Of a DNA stretch of 64,000 bases, positions 44,169-53,362 are shown piece after piece. Below the pieces are notes generated by a model that saw nothing but the letters and a program-made list of their open reading frames with translations, was not told the DNA's origin and did not search any database. Every line of letters begins with the position of its first letter. Position 1 is the first letter of the stretch. The stretch comes from Paracoccus litorisediminis (GTDB taxonomy: Bacteria > Pseudomonadota > Alphaproteobacteria > Rhodobacterales > Rhodobacteraceae): positions 62,001 to 126,000 of the forward strand of contig NZ_WMIG01000001.1 of NCBI RefSeq assembly GCF_009711205.1, written 5' to 3'. The position numbers and the translations under genes were made by a program.

Positions 44169-44250
44169 GCAGGGATGAGCCAGAGTTTTCTTTTCAATTC
44201 CTCAGGCTGCGTCAAAAACATAACCTGAATCCGAGCCCACGGAGAGCATG

Positions 44251-44667
44251 ATGGCCCATACCCGCATTCGCAAATTCAACACCAGGGAAACCTACCCCGA
44301 GCAGAACCTGGACAACGACCTGTGTCAGGCGGTCGTGACCACCGGCGGGCGCATCGTCTGGCTGCGCGGCCAATGCCCGCAGGATCTGGACACGGCCAAG
44401 AACATCGAAAGCCATGACCCGGTCGAACAGACCCACAAGGTCATGCAGAATATCAAGCAACTGATCGAGGAAGCTGGCGGCCAGATGGAGCATCTGGTCA
44501 AGGTCGTGGTCTATATCACCGACGTCCGCCACCGCGAGGCGGTCTATCGCACCATGGGCGAATATCTGAAGGGCGTGCATCCGGTCTCGACCGGGCTGGT
44601 GGTACAGGCGCTGGCCCGTCCCGACTGGCTGGTCGAAATCGACGGCACCGCCGTTATCCCGGATTGA
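44251..44667 (+). CDS. RidA/YjgF-family protein
   Basis: The protein has 138 residues from the second of two adjacent ATGs (44248, 44251); GGAG is six bases before the second. VMQNIKQLIEEAGGQMEHLV and HPVSTGLVVQALARPDWLVE are family blocks; the Arg that binds the substrate carboxylate in canonical RidA is not at its usual context, so this is probably a divergent Rid subgroup. RidA hydrolyses reactive imines or enamines, which fits a neighbour of amine dehydrogenases. The DUF1028 gene follows after four bases. Confidence 0.93.
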   Translation: MAHTRIRKFNTRETYPEQNLDNDLCQAVVTTGGRIVWLRGQCPQDLDTAKNIESHDPVEQTHKVMQNIKQLIEEAGGQMEHLVKVVVYITDVRHREAVYRTMGEYLKGVHPVSTGLVVQALARPDWLVEIDGTAVIPD

Positions 44668-44671
44668 TGTC

Positions 44672-45346
44672 ATGACCTTTTCGCTGGTCGCGCGCTGTCC
44701 CGATACCGGCATGTTCGGTATCGCCATCTCATCCTCATCCCCCGCCGTGGCCGCACGCTGTGCCTATGCCCGCGCGGGTGTGGGCGCAGTCGCCTCGCAG
44801 AACGTGACCGATCCCAGCCTTGGCCCCTTGGCGCTGGACCTGATGGAGGGCGGCATGTCCGCCACCGATGCCGTAGCCGAAATACAGCGGCGCGGCCGGT
44901 TCATCGAGTATCGGCAGGTGCTGGCCGTGGATCGCAATGGCCGGACGGCGATCCATTCGGGACCGAACTCGCTGGGGATCTGGACGCAGGCTCAGGCGGC
45001 GAACGTCGCTTCGGGCGGGAACATGCTGGCCAATGACGGTGTGCCGCAGGCCATCGTTGACGGCTATCTGGCCGCGACCGGCCATATCGGTGACCGGCTG
45101 ATCGCCGCGATGCGCGCCGGGCTGGCCGCGGGCGGCGAGGCCGGGCCGGTACATTCGGCGGGCCTGAAGATCGTCGACAAGGTCAGCTGGCCTGTCGCCG
45201 ATCTGCGCTGCGATTGGTCTGAGGACTGCCCGATCGAGGCAATCGCCCAGCTTTGGGACATCTACAAGCCACAGCTGGACGCCTATGTCCAGCGCGCGCT
45301 CGACCCCCGCGTGGCGCCGTCATATGGCGTTCCGGGCGACGAATGA
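44672..45346 (+). CDS. DUF1028-family protein (Ntn-hydrolase-like)
   Basis: The protein has 224 residues. It begins MTFSLVARCPDTGMFGIAIS and has ARAGVGAVASQNVTDPSLG and GNMLANDGVPQAI, the DUF1028 hallmarks. The family is often found beside RidA and peptidase or amidase genes, and its reaction is not established. It sits between the RidA-like and aldehyde dehydrogenase genes with tight spacing. Confidence 0.93.
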   Translation: MTFSLVARCPDTGMFGIAISSSSPAVAARCAYARAGVGAVASQNVTDPSLGPLALDLMEGGMSATDAVAEIQRRGRFIEYRQVLAVDRNGRTAIHSGPNSLGIWTQAQAANVASGGNMLANDGVPQAIVDGYLAATGHIGDRLIAAMRAGLAAGGEAGPVHSAGLKIVDKVSWPVADLRCDWSEDCPIEAIAQLWDIYKPQLDAYVQRALDPRVAPSYGVPGDE

Positions 45347-45357
45347 AGGAGCGGGAC

Positions 45358-46848
45358 ATGCTGGACCATCAGGGTTGGAAATCGCGCGCAGCGGGACTGA
45401 GCTTTCGCAACAAGGCCTTTATCGACGGGCGTTTTGTCGATGCGGTCTCGGGTCGGGTCTTTGACAGCATCAACCCGGCCACGGGCGAGGTGCTGGCGCA
45501 GGTCGCGGAATGCGACGGTGCCGATATCGATCTGGCCGTTGCCGCTGGCCGTCGCGCCTTTGAGGACGGGCGTTGGTCGCGCATGGCTCCGGGCGCGCGC
45601 AAGGCGGTGATGCTGAAGCTGGCGGATCTGATCCGCGCCAATCTGGAAGAAATGGCGCTGCTGGACAGCCTCGATATGGGCAAGCTGGTCACGGATGCCG
45701 CGACGATCGACGCACCGGGTTCGGCGCATTTTTTCCAATGGTATGCCGAGGCCATCGACAAGATCTATGATGAGGTCGCCCCCACCGGCCCCGGCGATCT
45801 GGCACTGGTGCGGCGCGTGCCCTTGGGCGTTGTCGGCGCGGTGGTGCCGTGGAATTTTCCGCTGGACATGGCGACATGGAAGGCGGCTGCCGCCTTGGCC
45901 GCAGGTAATTCGGTGGTGCTGAAACCCGCCGAGCAATCGCCGCTTTCGGCGCTGCGGCTGGCGGAACTGGCGGCCGAGGCGGGCGTGCCGGACGGGGTCT
46001 TCAATGTCGTTCCGGGCTATGGCGCGACGGCGGGCAAGGCCTTGGGCCTGCATATGGATGTCGATTGTCTGGCCTTTACCGGCTCGACCGCCACCGGCAA
46101 GCTGTTCATGCAATATTCCGGCCAGTCGAACCTGAAGCAGGTCTGGCCCGAGACCGGCGGCAAAAGCCCCAATATCATCTTCGCCGATTGCGAGGATCTG
46201 GATGTCGCGGCGGATATGGCGGCCTTTGGCATCTTCTTCAATCAGGGCGAGGTCTGCTCGGCCAATTCGCGGCTGTATGTCGAGCGCTCGGTCAAGGACC
46301 GGCTGGTCGAAAAGCTGATCGCGCGCGCGACGGCCATGCAGCCCGGTGACCCGCTAGACCCGGCCTCGCGTATGGGGGCCATCGTTGATGAGAAGCAGAC
46401 CCAAGGCATCATGCGCTTTGTCGAGGCGGGCAAGCAGACCGCGAACCTTGTCGCCGGGGGCAGCCGCGTGACCGTGAACGGCAAGGGCTGTTTCGTGCAG
46501 CCGACGATCTTTGACGATGTGCGCCACGGCGATCCCTTGGCGCGGGACGAGATCTTTGGCCCGGTCCTGTCGGTCATCGCCTTTGACAGCGAGGATGAGG
46601 CGGTGCGGATGGCCAATGACTCGATCTACGGCCTTGCGGCCTCGGTCTGGACCGACAACCTGTCGCGCGCCTGCCGGGTCTCGGACCGGCTGCATGTCGG
46701 CACGGTTTCGGTCAACACGGTCGATGCGCTGTCGGCGCAGACGCCCTTTGGCGGCATGAAGCAATCGGGTTTTGGCCGCGATCTGTCGCTGCATTCGCTG
46801 GAGAAATATACGGCGCTGAAAACGGTCTGGATCAAATACCGGACCTGA
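45358..46848 (+). CDS. Aldehyde dehydrogenase (PuuC-like)
   Basis: The protein has 496 residues from ATG 45358, with AAGGAG eight bases before it. VVPWNFPLDMATWKAAAALA, ETGGKSPNIIF (general-base Glu in QVWPETGG) and NQGEVCSANSR with the catalytic Cys are intact. Closest in style to gamma-aminobutyraldehyde-type enzymes. In this cluster it would oxidise aldehydes released by amine dehydrogenation, producing NADH. Confidence 0.95.
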   Translation: MLDHQGWKSRAAGLSFRNKAFIDGRFVDAVSGRVFDSINPATGEVLAQVAECDGADIDLAVAAGRRAFEDGRWSRMAPGARKAVMLKLADLIRANLEEMALLDSLDMGKLVTDAATIDAPGSAHFFQWYAEAIDKIYDEVAPTGPGDLALVRRVPLGVVGAVVPWNFPLDMATWKAAAALAAGNSVVLKPAEQSPLSALRLAELAAEAGVPDGVFNVVPGYGATAGKALGLHMDVDCLAFTGSTATGKLFMQYSGQSNLKQVWPETGGKSPNIIFADCEDLDVAADMAAFGIFFNQGEVCSANSRLYVERSVKDRLVEKLIARATAMQPGDPLDPASRMGAIVDEKQTQGIMRFVEAGKQTANLVAGGSRVTVNGKGCFVQPTIFDDVRHGDPLARDEIFGPVLSVIAFDSEDEAVRMANDSIYGLAASVWTDNLSRACRVSDRLHVGTVSVNTVDALSAQTPFGGMKQSGFGRDLSLHSLEKYTALKTVWIKYRT

Positions 46849-46905
46849 GCCAAGGCGGGATGCGCGCACGCGCCCCCTGCATCAAGACCCCTGAAGGAGA
46901 AGACT

Positions 46906-48975
46906 TTGCGCGATTCCCGCTACGACATCCTGTTCCAGCCGATGCAGATCGGCCCTGTCACAGCCAAGAACCGCTTCTACCAGGTGCCGCATTGCAATGG
47001 GGGCGGCTACCGCGACCCTTCGGCTGCGGCCGAGATGCGCGGCATCAAGGCCCAAGGCGGCTGGGGCGTCATCTTCACCGAGCAATGCGAGATGCACCAC
47101 ACCTCGGAAATCACCCCCTTCATCGAGCTGCGCCTGTGGGAGGACAAGGACATCCCGCAACTGCGCAAGATGGCCGACAGAATGAAGACCCATGGCGCGC
47201 TGGCTGGCATCCAGCTGGCCTATTCCGGCATCAACGGCCCCAACCTTTACACCAAGGAAGTGCCGCTGGCCCCCTCGGCCATGCCGATCCGCACCTTCAC
47301 CAATGACCCGGTGCAAGCCCGCGCGCTGGACAAGGCAGACATCAAGAACCTGCGCCGCTGGTTCGTGAATGCAGCCAAGCGTGCGAAACTGGGCGGGTTC
47401 GACCTGATCTGTCTTTACGGGGCGCATGGCTTTGGCATCTTCCAGCATTTCCTGAGCCGCGCGACCAACCACCGCAGCGACGAATATGGCGGCAGCCTGG
47501 AAAACCGTTCGCGCTTCGTGAACGAGGTCATCGCCGACATGCGCGACGCGGTGGGCGACACCATGGGCATCACCTTGCGGGTCAGCCTGGATGAGACCGT
47601 CGGCGAATTGGGCTTTTCCAACGCCGAGGTCCGCGAATTCATCGAAATGAACCGCAACCTGCCCGACCTCTGGGATCTGGCGCAGGGCACCTGGGAGGAC
47701 TGCTCCGGCCCCTCACGCTTCAAGGAGGAATCCGCGCAGGAACAATTGGTTCGCGGCATCCGTGAGCTGACCGACAAGCCGGTCGTCGGCGTCGGGCGCT
47801 TCACCTCGCCCGATACGATGGTGCGGATGATCAAATCGGGCACGCTGGATTTCATCGGCTGCGCGCGTCCGTCCATCGCCGATCCCTTCCTGCCCAAGAA
47901 GATCGAGGAAGGCCGCATCGAGGACATCCGCGAATGCATCGGCTGCAATATCTGCATCACTGGTGACATGACCATGTCGATCAGCCGCTGCACCCAGAAC
48001 CCGACCTTCATGGAGGAATGGCGCAAGGGCTGGCACCCGGAAACCATGAACGCCAAGGGCGACAGCCAAAGCGTGCTGATCGTCGGTTCCGGTCCCGCCG
48101 GGCTTGAGGCCGCACGCGCCTTGTCGCTGCGTGGCTATGACGTGGCCATTGCCGAGGGCCGCACCGTGCTGGGCGGCCGCGTCGCCCGCGAGCGGCTGCT
48201 TCCCGGCCTGTCGGCTTGGGGCCGCGTGGTCGAGTATCGCGAATACCAACTCAGCCAGCGCGCCAATGTCGAGACCTATTTCGACAGCCAGCTGGACGCG
48301 GAAAGCATCCTTGAGTTCGGCTTCCAGAATGTCTGCATCGCTAGCGGGGCGAAATGGCGCGCCGACGGCGTCAGCCGCCAGCACGTCGTGCCTTTCCCGA
48401 TGGATGCGTCCGTGCCGGTCTATACGCCCGACGACATCATGGAGGGCCGCAAACCGCGCGGAAAAATCGTGATCTATGACGACGACCATTACTACATGGG
48501 CGGCGTTCTGGCGGAACTTCTGGTGCAGGAGGGCTGCGAGGTCACCTTCATCACCCCCTCGGCCTATATCTCGGACTGGACGGTCAACACGCTGGAACAA
48601 CACACCATCCACCGCCGGCTGGCCGGAATGGGCGTCAATATCGTCTTGAACCGTGGCGTGGTGGCCATCGGCAAGGGGCATGTGGTGTCAAACTGCACCT
48701 ATACCGACCAATTGCAGGAACATGGCTGCGACGCCGTGGTGATCGTCGCCTCGCGCAAGGAAGAAAATCAGGTCTATCTGGACCTGAAATCGCGCGAGGC
48801 CGACTGGGCCGATGCCGGAATCAAGTCGGTCAAGATCATCGGCGACGCCAACGCCCCCGGCCCCATCGCATGGGCGACCTATGCCGGTCACCGCTACGCG
48901 CGCGAGCTGGACGAGCCCGATCGCGGCGACAACCTGCCCTTCCGCCGCGAGATCACCGAACTCGCGCTGGATTGA
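46906..48975 (+). CDS. Trimethylamine-dehydrogenase-like FMN/4Fe-4S/ADP flavoprotein
   Basis: The protein has 689 residues, from a TTG start with AAGGAG six bases before it. It is collinear with trimethylamine dehydrogenase. C30 in RFYQVPHC is at the position that carries 6-S-cysteinyl-FMN; Y171 and H174 (LYGAHG) match the TMADH catalytic Tyr and His; C344, C347, C350 and C362 bind a 4Fe-4S cluster; VLIVGSGPAGLEAARAL binds ADP. Position 60 is Gln, not the Tyr of the TMADH aromatic bowl, and position 105 is Ala, not Trp, so the substrate differs from trimethylamine. DgcA and StcD of dimethylglycine and stachydrine catabolism belong to the same family. Electrons would go to ETF, which is not encoded here. 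Confidence 0.93.
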   Translation: MRDSRYDILFQPMQIGPVTAKNRFYQVPHCNGGGYRDPSAAAEMRGIKAQGGWGVIFTEQCEMHHTSEITPFIELRLWEDKDIPQLRKMADRMKTHGALAGIQLAYSGINGPNLYTKEVPLAPSAMPIRTFTNDPVQARALDKADIKNLRRWFVNAAKRAKLGGFDLICLYGAHGFGIFQHFLSRATNHRSDEYGGSLENRSRFVNEVIADMRDAVGDTMGITLRVSLDETVGELGFSNAEVREFIEMNRNLPDLWDLAQGTWEDCSGPSRFKEESAQEQLVRGIRELTDKPVVGVGRFTSPDTMVRMIKSGTLDFIGCARPSIADPFLPKKIEEGRIEDIRECIGCNICITGDMTMSISRCTQNPTFMEEWRKGWHPETMNAKGDSQSVLIVGSGPAGLEAARALSLRGYDVAIAEGRTVLGGRVARERLLPGLSAWGRVVEYREYQLSQRANVETYFDSQLDAESILEFGFQNVCIASGAKWRADGVSRQHVVPFPMDASVPVYTPDDIMEGRKPRGKIVIYDDDHYYMGGVLAELLVQEGCEVTFITPSAYISDWTVNTLEQHTIHRRLAGMGVNIVLNRGVVAIGKGHVVSNCTYTDQLQEHGCDAVVIVASRKEENQVYLDLKSREADWADAGIKSVKIIGDANAPGPIAWATYAGHRYARELDEPDRGDNLPFRREITELALD

Positions 48976-48981
48976 ACGAAC

Positions 48982-49002
48982 GGGGGCGCATCATGCGCCC
49001 CC
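48982..49002. terminator. Bidirectional terminator
   Basis: GGGGGCGCAT and ATGCGCCCCC form perfect ten-base arms with a single-base centre. It separates the convergent TMADH-like and GMC oxidoreductase genes. Confidence 0.75.
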
Positions 49003-49015
49003 CTTTCCCTTACGA

Positions 49016-50608
49016 TCATCTCCCGAGCATCGCCCGGGCGCATCTTTCCCCGATCATCATCGAGGGCGCATTGGTATTGCCGCCAATCAGCGTCGGCATG
49101 ACCGAGGCATCGGCCACCCGAAGCCCTTCGACCCCGTGAACCTTCATGCTGCGCGGATCGACCACCGCCATCGGATCACGGCCCATCTTGGCGGTGCCGA
49201 CCGGGTGATAGACGGTCAGCGCCTCGGCCCGCAGATAGGCAAGGATGTCGGCATCGGTCCGCACATCGGGGCCGGGCAGGATTTCGCGGCCTTGCAGCCC
49301 AGCCATGGGGGCGGCGGCAAAGATGCGGCGGGCCAGCTTGATGCCTTCGACCAAAGTGGCCGCGTCATGGGGATCTCTGAAGAAACGGTGGTCGATCTGC
49401 GGGGTAAATCCGTCTGCGTGTCGCGCGATGCGGATCTCGCCGATGGATCGCGGCCGCAGCACGCAGGTATGGATGGCAAAGCCATGCCCCCATTCGACCA
49501 GACGCCCGCGATGACTGCGATAGCCGGGGACGAAATGGAACTGCACATCGGGCAGCTCGCCAGCCAGCGGCGTGCGGGCAAAACCGCCCGCGACGACGTA
49601 GTTGGTCGACAGCTCGCCCTTGCGATTAGCCGCAAACCGGAAGGGCGAGGCCAGAAGCCTGCGCCAATTCCCCAGCGAAAACCCCAAGGTCCGGGTCGAG
49701 CCGCTGCGCACCGTGATCATCCCGTCCACATGGTCGCGCAGGTTCGCGCCCACGCCGGGCAGGTCATGGATCACCTCGATCCCCTGCCCGGCCAGCGCCT
49801 TGCCCGGCCCGATCCCCGAAGCCATCAGCGCCATTGGCGTGCCGATGGCACCGCTGCTGAGGATCACCTCACCCGCCTGAACGCGCTGGATTTCGGTGCC
49901 GCGCTGGATCTCGATGCCGGTGACGCGGCCTTCCTCGATCAGCAACCGGCGCAGGGTGGTGCCGGACCAGATCGTCAGGTTCGGGCGGTTCTGCACCGGT
50001 TCAAGAAAAGCGTTATAGGCCGAGAAGCGCAGTCCGTCGCGCTGAGTCACGTCATAGACGCCAAGGCCAAGCTGGCTCGGGCCGTTGAAATCCACGTTGC
50101 GCGGCAGTTGCAGCGCCTCGCCTACGGCGATGAAATCCTGACAGACCGGGTTCGGATCGCGGGGACGGCTGACGATCAGCTCGCCCGTCGTCCCGTGCAG
50201 GGCCGGGTCCTGTCCGTTCTGGTTGCGCTCAAGCGCCTTGAAGACGGGCAGCACCTCGTCCCAGCCCCAGCCCTCGCAGCCCAGATCGCGCCATTCGTCG
50301 TAATCGGCACCCGCCCCCCGGATATAAAGCATCGAGTTCAGCGAGGACGATCCGCCCAGCATCCGCCCCCGGTTCACCGGGATGCGTCGGTTGTTCAGTT
50401 CTGGCTGCGGTGTGCCGACATAGCCGTAATCGAAACGGGGACGGCCATACATGGCAAGGATGCCAGCGGGGACTTTGACGCGGATGTCGCGGTCGTGGCC
50501 GCCCGCCTCGATCACCAGCACTCGGTGGTGGGGATTGGCGGACAGGCGGTTGGCCAGCACGCAACCGGCTGATCCTGCACCGACGACGATATAGTCAAAG
50601 CGTTCCAT
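49016..50608 (-). CDS. GMC-family oxidoreductase (choline-dehydrogenase-like)
   Basis: The protein has 530 residues from ATG 50608. FDYIVVGAGSAGCVLANRLS binds FAD; GRMLGGSSSLNSMLYIRG is the GMC signature, and HPVGTAKMG near the C-terminus has the catalytic His. It oxidises an alcohol to an aldehyde. Its start shares a base with the amidohydrolase stop (TGATG), so both are translated from one message. Confidence 0.94.
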   Translation of the reverse strand: MERFDYIVVGAGSAGCVLANRLSANPHHRVLVIEAGGHDRDIRVKVPAGILAMYGRPRFDYGYVGTPQPELNNRRIPVNRGRMLGGSSSLNSMLYIRGAGADYDEWRDLGCEGWGWDEVLPVFKALERNQNGQDPALHGTTGELIVSRPRDPNPVCQDFIAVGEALQLPRNVDFNGPSQLGLGVYDVTQRDGLRFSAYNAFLEPVQNRPNLTIWSGTTLRRLLIEEGRVTGIEIQRGTEIQRVQAGEVILSSGAIGTPMALMASGIGPGKALAGQGIEVIHDLPGVGANLRDHVDGMITVRSGSTRTLGFSLGNWRRLLASPFRFAANRKGELSTNYVVAGGFARTPLAGELPDVQFHFVPGYRSHRGRLVEWGHGFAIHTCVLRPRSIGEIRIARHADGFTPQIDHRFFRDPHDAATLVEGIKLARRIFAAAPMAGLQGREILPGPDVRTDADILAYLRAEALTVYHPVGTAKMGRDPMAVVDPRSMKVHGVEGLRVADASVMPTLIGGNTNAPSMMIGERCARAMLGR

Positions 50609-52254
50609 CAGGCCTCCATATGGGTGATGCGTCCCCCGCAAACGGTCAGGGCGATGCGCGCGGCATCGGGGGCATGGGCCAACCCCTCCAGCGCGCCCGC
50701 GATCAGAACCAGATCGGCGTCCAGCCCGACCTCCAGCCTGCCGCGCCGGGTTTCAGCGAAATCGGCATAGGCACCGCCGGTGGTATAGGCGGACAGGCAT
50801 TCCTCCAGCTTCGGGCGCTGGTCGGGCATGTCGGCGGCCCATGGGGTCCGGGTCAGCGCGCAATGGATCGCGTAAAGCGGCGAGATCGGAGAGACCGGCC
50901 AATCCGTCCCAAAGGCCAGCGCCACGCCGCGATCAAGGATCATCCGCCACGGGAAAGCCGTGGGCCAGCGGTCGCGGCCCATGATCGTGGTGGTCGGCTC
51001 CAGCGGCAGCCCGGCCGAGCCCGGCGGATGCACCGGCTGCATCGAGGCCGTGATGCCAAGTGGTTGCAGCCGTTCCAGATCAGCACGGGTAATCGTGTCG
51101 ATATGCTCGATCCGGTGGCGGGCATCGCGGGGGCCGTTTGCCCTTGCTGCGGCAGCATAGCCGTCAATGGTCGCACGCACCGCGCCGTCGCCGACGGCAT
51201 GGGTGGCGATCTGCAAGCCGCGCCGGTCGGCCTCGATGCAGATTGCGTCAAATTTTTCGGGCGCGATCAGCGGTGCGGAACGAAAGCCGGGCCGGTCGGG
51301 ATAGTCGCTGACCGTCAGCGCGGTCCAAGTGTCATAGACCCCGTCCATGAACAGCTTGATCCGACCGAAACGCAGCCAGCCCGGCACGTCGGGGCCAAAA
51401 TCATCAATCCGGGCAACGCCTTCGGGGCCATCGATTTCCTCAAGCCGCAAAGGCAGGCTGACGCGGACCGGCATCTGACCTGCCAGCGCCAGATCACGCA
51501 TCAGCCCGGCCTGATATTCATTGCCATCCATATTGACGGCGCTGGTGATGCCGTGGCGGGCGCAATATTCGCCCGCCTTGCGGATCAGCGCACGGTCGTG
51601 GGCGCGGTCGGCGTCGGACACCGCATCGCCGCCACGATAATCCAGCCCGTCGCGCCCGCGCAGCGGTGACAGCATCTTGACCCGGTTCATGGCGGCGAAT
51701 TCACGCAGCTCACCCGTGGCCAGCCCGTCTGGCCCCATCACCACCTCGGAACCCGGCCCAAGATCGGCCCCGTGCAGCACCCCCGCCAGCTCCAGCGCGC
51801 GGGTATTGGCCCAGGCGCAATGCAGATCGGTCGCCATTAGGCAGATCGGCCGGTCAGTGCAGATAGCGTCAAGGATATGGCGGTCGGGGCGGCGATCCTC
51901 GCCAAAGATGGTGTAATTCACCGCATAGCCGAACAGGATGCCCTGACCCGGATTGGCGCGGATGAAGCTGTCGAAGGCGGTCTTGACCGCATCGAAGCCG
52001 AAGACCGGCCCAAGGTTCAGCATCGACAGCGTCGCGCCGCCGGTGAACAGATGCAGATGGCTTTCGATGAAGCCGGGCAGCAGCTCGGCCCCCTTGGCGT
52101 CGATCACCTGCGTCGCGGGCCCGGACAGCGCGCGCATCGCGGCATCGTCGCCAAGCGCCAGAATGCGGCCATCCTTGATGGCGATGGCAGAGCTGCCCGC
52201 AGGCGCAAACAGCGCGCGGGTCCGCGCGTTCCGAATGACAAGATCGGCTGGCAT
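50608..52254 (-). CDS. Amidohydrolase family protein (YtcJ-like)
   Basis: The protein has 548 residues. LLPGFIESHLHL near residue 60 is the first metal-binding H-x-H; HAVGDGAVRATIDGY, HRIEHIDTI and FGTDWPVSP complete the amidohydrolase site. It would hydrolyse an amide, imide or lactam of unknown identity. GAGGGA precedes the ATG. It lies downstream of the transporter operon and upstream of the GMC gene, with a hairpin between it and the binding-protein gene. Confidence 0.92.
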   Translation of the reverse strand: MPADLVIRNARTRALFAPAGSSAIAIKDGRILALGDDAAMRALSGPATQVIDAKGAELLPGFIESHLHLFTGGATLSMLNLGPVFGFDAVKTAFDSFIRANPGQGILFGYAVNYTIFGEDRRPDRHILDAICTDRPICLMATDLHCAWANTRALELAGVLHGADLGPGSEVVMGPDGLATGELREFAAMNRVKMLSPLRGRDGLDYRGGDAVSDADRAHDRALIRKAGEYCARHGITSAVNMDGNEYQAGLMRDLALAGQMPVRVSLPLRLEEIDGPEGVARIDDFGPDVPGWLRFGRIKLFMDGVYDTWTALTVSDYPDRPGFRSAPLIAPEKFDAICIEADRRGLQIATHAVGDGAVRATIDGYAAAARANGPRDARHRIEHIDTITRADLERLQPLGITASMQPVHPPGSAGLPLEPTTTIMGRDRWPTAFPWRMILDRGVALAFGTDWPVSPISPLYAIHCALTRTPWAADMPDQRPKLEECLSAYTTGGAYADFAETRRGRLEVGLDADLVLIAGALEGLAHAPDAARIALTVCGGRITHMEA

Positions 52255-52267
52255 GGGTCCCTCGGAC

Positions 52268-52294
52268 GAAAACGGGGGCGACCTGCGCCCCCGT
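52268..52294 (-). terminator. Terminator or attenuating hairpin after the binding-protein gene
   Basis: On the minus strand the arms ACGGGGGCG and CGCCCCCGT close a five-base loop and are followed by TTTTC. It may end the transporter message or reduce read-through into the amidohydrolase gene. Confidence 0.75.
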
Positions 52295-52306
52295 CGTTTC
52301 GGTTGG

Positions 52307-53323
52307 TTACTGCAGAAGCTGGGTCCAGACCTTGGTCACCAGATCCTGCGCCGCCGGTGAACAGGTGCGCGAGAACTCGACCGGCACCTCGGGATACAGC
52401 TCGGGGGCCTTTTCCTTGGTGTAGACGACCTTTTCCGCCACGGTCTTCATCGGCGAGCTATGGGCGTAGAAGTTCATCTGCTCGGTGGCGTTTTCGGGCT
52501 GCGACATGAACTCGATGAACTTGACCGCATTCTCGCGGTTGGGTGCACCTTTCGGGATGACCATGCTGTCCAGCCAGCCGACCAGACCTTCCTTGGTCAT
52601 CGCCAGCTGGAAGGGCGCGCCGCCGTCACGGGCCTTGAGTTCCTCGCCGTCCCACCAGAAATGTGCCGAGACCTCGCCCGAACCCAGACGGCTGGCGATA
52701 TTGTCCGAGGAATAGACCGCGACCGCAGGCTTTTGCGCCATCAACAGGTCCAGCACCTTCTTCATCTCGGCCGGGTCTTCCGAGCAGAAGGGCACGCCCA
52801 GATAAAGCTGCGCCGCGCCGATCACCTCATCGGGATAGGACAGCATGGCGATTTTGCCGGCCAGATCGCCCTCGGGTTCGAAGAAGTATTTCAGGCTGTC
52901 GGTAGGGCCCTTGTACAGATCGGTATTGATGACGAAACCGGCGGTGCCATAGGCGATCGGGATCGAATATTCCTGCTTTTCGTCCCACCACTGATTGCGC
53001 CAGCGCGGGTCGATGTTTTCATAGGCGGTCAGTTTGTTCGCCTCGATATTCTCGATCAGGCCCTGATCGATCATGATCTTCAGGAAATGCTGCGAAGGCG
53101 TCGACAGGTCATAGCCCGAGGCCCCGGCCTGCAGCTTGGTCAGCAGATCCTCGTTCGAGGTATAGCCATCCACATGCACCTCGACATCGTTTTCCTTGGA
53201 AAACTTCTCGATCAGCGCCGGTGAAATCGACTCGGACCAGACGTAAAGGTTCAGCTTGCCCTCGGCCTGCGCTGATGAGGCAAGACAAAGGCCGATCGCA
53301 GTTGCCGCAAGATACTTCTTCAT
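52307..53323 (-). CDS. Polyamine-type ABC transporter, periplasmic binding protein
   Basis: The protein has 338 residues. A signal peptide (MKKYLAATAIGLCLASSAQA) is followed by LNLYVWSESISPALIEKFSK, as in PotD and PotF. GYDLSTPSQHFLKIMIDQGL and ENIDPRWRNQWWDEK are in the ligand-cleft region. AGGAG precedes the ATG. It delivers a small cationic or amine compound to the permeases encoded upstream. The substrate need not be a polyamine. Confidence 0.94.
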   Translation of the reverse strand: MKKYLAATAIGLCLASSAQAEGKLNLYVWSESISPALIEKFSKENDVEVHVDGYTSNEDLLTKLQAGASGYDLSTPSQHFLKIMIDQGLIENIEANKLTAYENIDPRWRNQWWDEKQEYSIPIAYGTAGFVINTDLYKGPTDSLKYFFEPEGDLAGKIAMLSYPDEVIGAAQLYLGVPFCSEDPAEMKKVLDLLMAQKPAVAVYSSDNIASRLGSGEVSAHFWWDGEELKARDGGAPFQLAMTKEGLVGWLDSMVIPKGAPNRENAVKFIEFMSQPENATEQMNFYAHSSPMKTVAEKVVYTKEKAPELYPEVPVEFSRTCSPAAQDLVTKVWTQLLQ

Positions 53324-53362
53324 TCGTTTCTCCTGTTGGACTTTTCTGGGTTTTTATGTGGT

